Position numbers and translations under genes: made by a program. Positions 60,401-64,000 of a stretch of 64,000 nucleotides of DNA are shown in pieces; the stretch's first letter is position 1, and every line of letters starts with the position of its first letter. Below the pieces are notes generated by a model, which had not been told where the DNA came from, made no database searches, and saw nothing but the letters and a program-made list of their open reading frames with translations. Location of the stretch: NCBI GenBank assembly GCA_030770545.1, contig CM061098.1:15032001-15096000 (forward strand). Direction: 5' to 3'. The stretch comes from Macropodus opercularis (Eukaryota; Chordata; Actinopteri; Anabantiformes; Osphronemidae).

Positions 60401-63400
60401 GGGGCCTCTGTGCTTCTTCTTATCCTGCTAACAGAGACAAAGAAAAAAAATCATTTTGAGTTGTTTACAGTTGATGCACAAACCTTTTACAATCAGTTAC
60501 AAATAGAAAAGTGGTGAAAAGAAACAAAAGCTGATTTTTTTTATTCTTTGTTCTTTAAATTAATACAGTATATCTTTATCAATATGTATGTTAAGTATGT
60601 TAAATGAGCTTAGTACATACTTTATTTCAACTTATATGATCATATTACGTAAATTATGCTGCCAGCTGCCAGCTTGTTATACTAATCAGTGATATCAAGT
60701 GAAATGAAACATATTTTACAGACTTGTTTTGAAAATCAGATAAAATTTGCTGCACACAAGTCACATGACAGAGTACAGGGAGCCTTCTGTTTGTCATCCA
60801 AACATAAGCACTAGAAGAATCTTTTTATTGCATGTTTTCTGTATCTCTCCAATCACTTCCATTGTTTTTACTCTCATTCTCATTTAGTCTGGGATTATAT
60901 AAAACAGAATATAACTGATTTCTGATCACTTTTTCACCTCTAAGCTCTATGAAAAGAACAGAATCATAGTGAACTGTCAAAGTCACGTATTAGAAATTCT
61001 GTTTACATAAAAAACTTGTTTAAGGCTTTAAGGAAGATACTACTATAAACTAATTCAACAAAATCACCAAAACTAACATTGTGTCAACTTTCTTGGTCTG
61101 TGGCTCTCACCAGAAACTATGCAGAATATTTCCAGCCTGATTCTTTATGTGAGGAATCGTTCAATCATCAATAAGTGTCAACATACCGACACCAATTGTG
61201 TGAAGACTGTGTGACACTGAGGAGAAGCAACCTCGCCATGTTCACTTTATTTTCTCAGCATCCTCATCCCTGGCCTCATCTCATTACACAAGTGTTTGTT
61301 AGATGCTGAATTCTTGATTTTAGAAGTGAAACAATCAATGATCGTAAAATAAAAAGAAGTGAGGAGCAGTTCTGTGTGTGTGAAGTCAAAGTGAGAAAGC
61401 AATTACAGAGGCAGATGCAGCAAAGAAAACACAGCTAATGTTCCCAGTCTACAGCAAAACCCACTCGCTTGGCAGACACAAGGCGACAGTTTTCTCATAC
61501 TTCTGGAATTCTTCCAATGCATGTTGCCATCTGCAAGAATTCATTCTCAATAAACACCATGTTGTGTTTTGTTAAAAAAGGGGAAAAAACTGTATCTTGA
61601 ATAATGATTATTTACACTACAAGGAGAAGCTTTCTCTTTCTTAAGCAAAACTCTCCATCCTCTCCCCTCACCCTCTAACATTAGCTGTTCTGCCAGCTGC
61701 TGTGCAGAGCTACTGCTGGCAGGGGCTCAAATGTTGTGACAGCACAGGTTGCAGATGTTAGCGCGTCCACTTACAGGTAATTCAGGAAAAGCTCTTTTTT
61801 TTTTTTCTCGCAAAATGGGATTTTCAGCTGGTGAACGTGAAAATGTCTACTGCAATGTGATCTTATTTACTTCAGTTTGGTGATTTTTAATAGAATATTT
61901 TTTAATTTTAGTTGGAAATAAAGAGCAGGATTAGTCGACATTACAAAGTCAGTTTCAACAACGACATCTGTAATTTCATCTCTCATATTGCTTTTCCCTT
62001 AGTTGCCTTTCTCTTTCTTTATCTCTCTCTCCAACAAGCCATCTAATCATCATAAAACCACAGAGTGTTAACTCATTTTGGGTTAAAATGATCCAGTTCT
62101 GTCTCCTTGTCTGTTCGACTCTCCTACACTATAAAATCAGTCAGTGTTGAGCCATAACAGTAATAATACAGTTTTCGTGCTGAAGAATTTTATGACATTG
62201 ACAGATCATCTGGAGACTGCAGCCATGGATGGATCATCACAGAAAACTGTCTTCAAAATGTGAAAGGGGGTGCTTGAATCCTTGAAAGTAGTAATAGCAG
62301 TTTTTAATTATTTCCCCCGCACCAACGAACACACAGATTTGCCCCCCACACCCCCCAAAAAACAAAAAACAAAAAACAGACCTGGTTTGCACTGACAGCA
62401 GGCATCGGCACAGGGGTTTGCTGTAGTACTGCTGGTGGTGTAACAGTGTTGCTGTTTGAATTGGCAGCGCCGCGAGGTTCCTTCCTGGGGGCCGTTTTCC
62501 CACTGAGGGGTTTGCCTCGTGGCCTCAGGGGGTTCTGATGCTCCAGGGAAGGGGGAGGCAACAGGTCCTTCTCCCTCGCTGCAGGGCTGCAGTGGGAAAA
62601 AAAGCACAATGTGAGCATAATCTTCGCAATTAAAATTTAATTCACAGTTGAGCAGGGCACTGCTACAGCTTTACATGGACAAACAGATGATGTTTGCCTT
62701 GATCAGCTTCCGGGGGGGGGGGGGTTGAATGTCTGATAAAATGAAAAAATATCAGACAGCATGAAATAATTGAAAACAGCATGTATTCAGCAGAACTTGT
62801 TAAGCTTTAAATGGAAAGAGGGAAGGAAAGAAGTGATGGCGGGAGAAGAGAATAATAAAAAAAAAGAGAATAAAGAAATGAGAAAGGCTGCGTTCTTTCC
62901 AATCAGCCTAACGTCAAGCTGAGCACCCAGTTTGGCATGGCTGCTACACAACATGAGGATTTTTCACAGCAGATGTGGAAGTGACAGTGTTCGGTGGCTA
63001 GCTGCCAGAAAGCTTGACGATGCGCTGGTGGTTTTGTTAGAGCTCGATAGCAAGTGACAACTCTGAGTAGTAAGGTGTTAACAGTAATTGTTTTACAACT
63101 AACAACTTACATGTGGGTTCAAATAAAATATACGATTGGCTTTAAAACTATTAAAACAAATTAAAAATACATCATTCTCAGCTTTATATGACTCCTTTGC
63201 CTGCGCTAATAATTTCTGTTCAGTCCCTTTGCTTGACTCAGGAAAAGCAGCATTTGGCTCAAGCCCAAATGCGAGAAAAACTAATTAGTAACAGAAATCC
63301 ATATATTTGGAACGCATCAGAAAAAACACTGTAAAAGGCTTTAACACTTCCCTCCTTCCTTACCTATGCTGGTTTGCTCTGCTCCATGTCTGGTTCTGAT

Positions 63401-64000
63401 TATCCTCTATGCTGTTTGACCTCTCTGTCCGTCTGGGCTGTTTCTTCCCTGTGGTGTTCCTCCGCGGTGCCGTGACCTCTGGCCCTGACAACAGGCCGGG
63501 TGACAGCCTCATTTTCGACTTCTGGCCCTCCCCTGAAGCTTTTTGACTGAGCTTGGCTTTGGCCTTATCTCTGCCCGGACTGTGGGAGACAAGAAACTGT
63601 TATTGTGTCATATCTTTTATGGACGTCAGTTGTTGCCTCAAGTCTTTTTTTTCATTCCACATTTATTGAGTCGTTTAAAAGGTGATATTCAAAAGGCTAA
63701 TTTGACAGATACACTTGTAGCTCGTACCAGAAGTTTCCCCTTGTGTCCTTGTGTTCCACTGCAGGCGCAGCTGGAACAGCGGTGCTGTTGGATCCACATG
63801 GCTTGGTCTTGGCAGTCGCCCCCCCTGCTGGTGCTTCACTGCCTGGTGAGAACGTCTCTGGACCCTGGGTGACGGACCCTTTGACCAAATGTTAACCAAA
63901 GTAAATATATCTCATCAAAATATTTTCATTATCACTGCTCCTACAACTATTAACCTGTTCCATGATGTTCTTGCTGAGGGGGAACCAGGGGTTTTGTTTG
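48759..64000 (-). CDS. AFF2: AFF2 (FMR2), AF4/FMR2 family scaffold, 3' part
   Basis: Nuclear AF4/FMR2-family scaffold; these proteins nucleate super elongation complexes with P-TEFb. Exons (minus): 63,955-64,000+ (partial); 63,728-63,878; 63,364-63,579; 62,382-62,586; 59,360-60,424; 59,123-59,238; 56,095-56,332; 55,835-55,968; 54,955-55,018; 54,153-54,289; 51,592-51,663; 51,088-51,181; 50,295-50,347; 49,013-49,224; 48,759-48,880 (TAA). All phases agree, giving 974 codons plus stop. The C-terminal homology domain is clear: 'SADYYMQEAKRLKHKADAL', 'FGKAVNYADGALSFIECGNA', 'CLSLLYLRMFHLKKDHAVKY', 'SVAIPQRIHHMAASHVNITN', ending 'LVRYIRQGLHWLRIEAHLL'. The upstream part has Ser-rich, 'KKKHRGPSTRITPK' and 'PRKEPRG' transactivation-region motifs. 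The call AFF2 over AFF1/3/4 rests mainly on convergence with IDS. The N-terminus lies outside the window. Confidence 0.93.
52000..54150 (-). other. AFF2 intron containing a MITE
   Basis: Intron between exons 51,592-51,663 and 54,153-54,289. Apart from the piggyBac-type MITE at 53,497-53,716 it shows no features I can support. Confidence 0.7.
53493..53720. mobile_element. piggyBac-type MITE with TTAA target duplication
   Basis: A 220-bp non-coding element (53,497-53,716) is flanked by TTAA on both sides (53,493-53,496 and 53,717-53,720). Its termini are CCCTTGTG and, reversed, CCCTCGTG. A subterminal inverted repeat (ATAGGGGGCGCTC against its complement near 53,670-53,686) adds support. The TTAA duplication and CCC start are hallmarks of piggyBac elements. 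It has no transposase. Confidence 0.85.
56333..59122 (-). other. AFF2 intron
   Basis: Non-coding intron. It contains a (GT)n microsatellite at 57,406-57,439 followed by a run of G to 57,447. Confidence 0.75.
59360..60424 (-). CDS. AFF2: AFF2 large central exon with R/D/E-rich tract
   Basis: This 1065-bp (355-codon) symmetrical exon starts 'DKKKHRGPSTRITPKSREF', then an acidic Ser patch 'TDSSSSECQSDSEEA', a Ser/Asn/Gly stretch, and about 100 residues rich in alternating Arg with Asp/Glu/Gln (about 59,545-59,850). It ends in a basic 'KHTGKTKRKHK' signal-like segment. The complementary strand reads as a 309-codon Ser/Leu/Pro frame that is only an antisense shadow. Confidence 0.9.
60425..62381 (-). 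other. AFF2 intron
   Basis: Non-coding intron; no repeats or genes that I can support, apart from short homopolymer runs. Confidence 0.75.

Overview
The window is teleost genomic DNA, most likely from a percomorph. It has introns with GT-AG splice sites, an NLR-C (NLRC3-like) immune-receptor cluster of the fish-specific FISNA-NACHT-LRR-B30.2 type, fish-type transposons, and the vertebrate IDS/AFF2 gene pair in convergent orientation, as in mammals. All gene models come from reading the sequence. No database search or alignment program was run.

Region 1, about 1-31,200, is an accessory immune cluster full of mobile elements. A young endogenous retrovirus (350-8677) has 417-bp LTRs differing at only two positions, a 5-bp target duplication, a tRNA-Phe-type primer site and a broken gag-pro-pol-env. 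It sits inside a diverged copy of the 5' region of an NLR-C gene. Further on are a hAT fossil with an identifiable empty site in a paralogous segment, an L2/CR1-like LINE fragment, an apparently intact single-exon GIMAP GTPase (14,368-15,366, minus), a broken second NLR-C gene (about 17,150-18,640, minus), a solo LTR related to the provirus, and an RTE-like LINE fragment. An apparently complete NLR-C gene follows (21,496-31,150, minus). All its predicted exons join in frame (1180 codons plus stop): N-terminal peptide modules, a coiled-coil region, FISNA-NACHT, three 174-bp LRR exons, a linker, and B30.2 (PRY-SPRY). Its N-terminal module exon has been copied by a 1109-bp tandem triplication that keeps the reading frame.

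Region 2, about 32,900-40,200, is IDS (iduronate 2-sulfatase, lysosomal) on the plus strand. It has thirteen in-frame exons, a signal peptide, the sulfatase CxPSR motif and metal-ligand motifs.

Region 3, about 40,200-48,760, holds no protein gene that I can support. It probably includes the AFF2 3' UTR.

Region 4, 48,759-64,000, is the 3' two-thirds of AFF2 (FMR2) on the minus strand: fifteen exons, all in phase (974 codons plus stop), running off the right edge. One intron carries a piggyBac-type MITE. The large central exon carries a strongly charged Arg/Asp/Glu repeat.

Functionally the genes fall into two sets: an expanding cytosolic immune-sensor block (NLR-C and GIMAP) that collects retroelements, and a conserved housekeeping block (IDS and AFF2).
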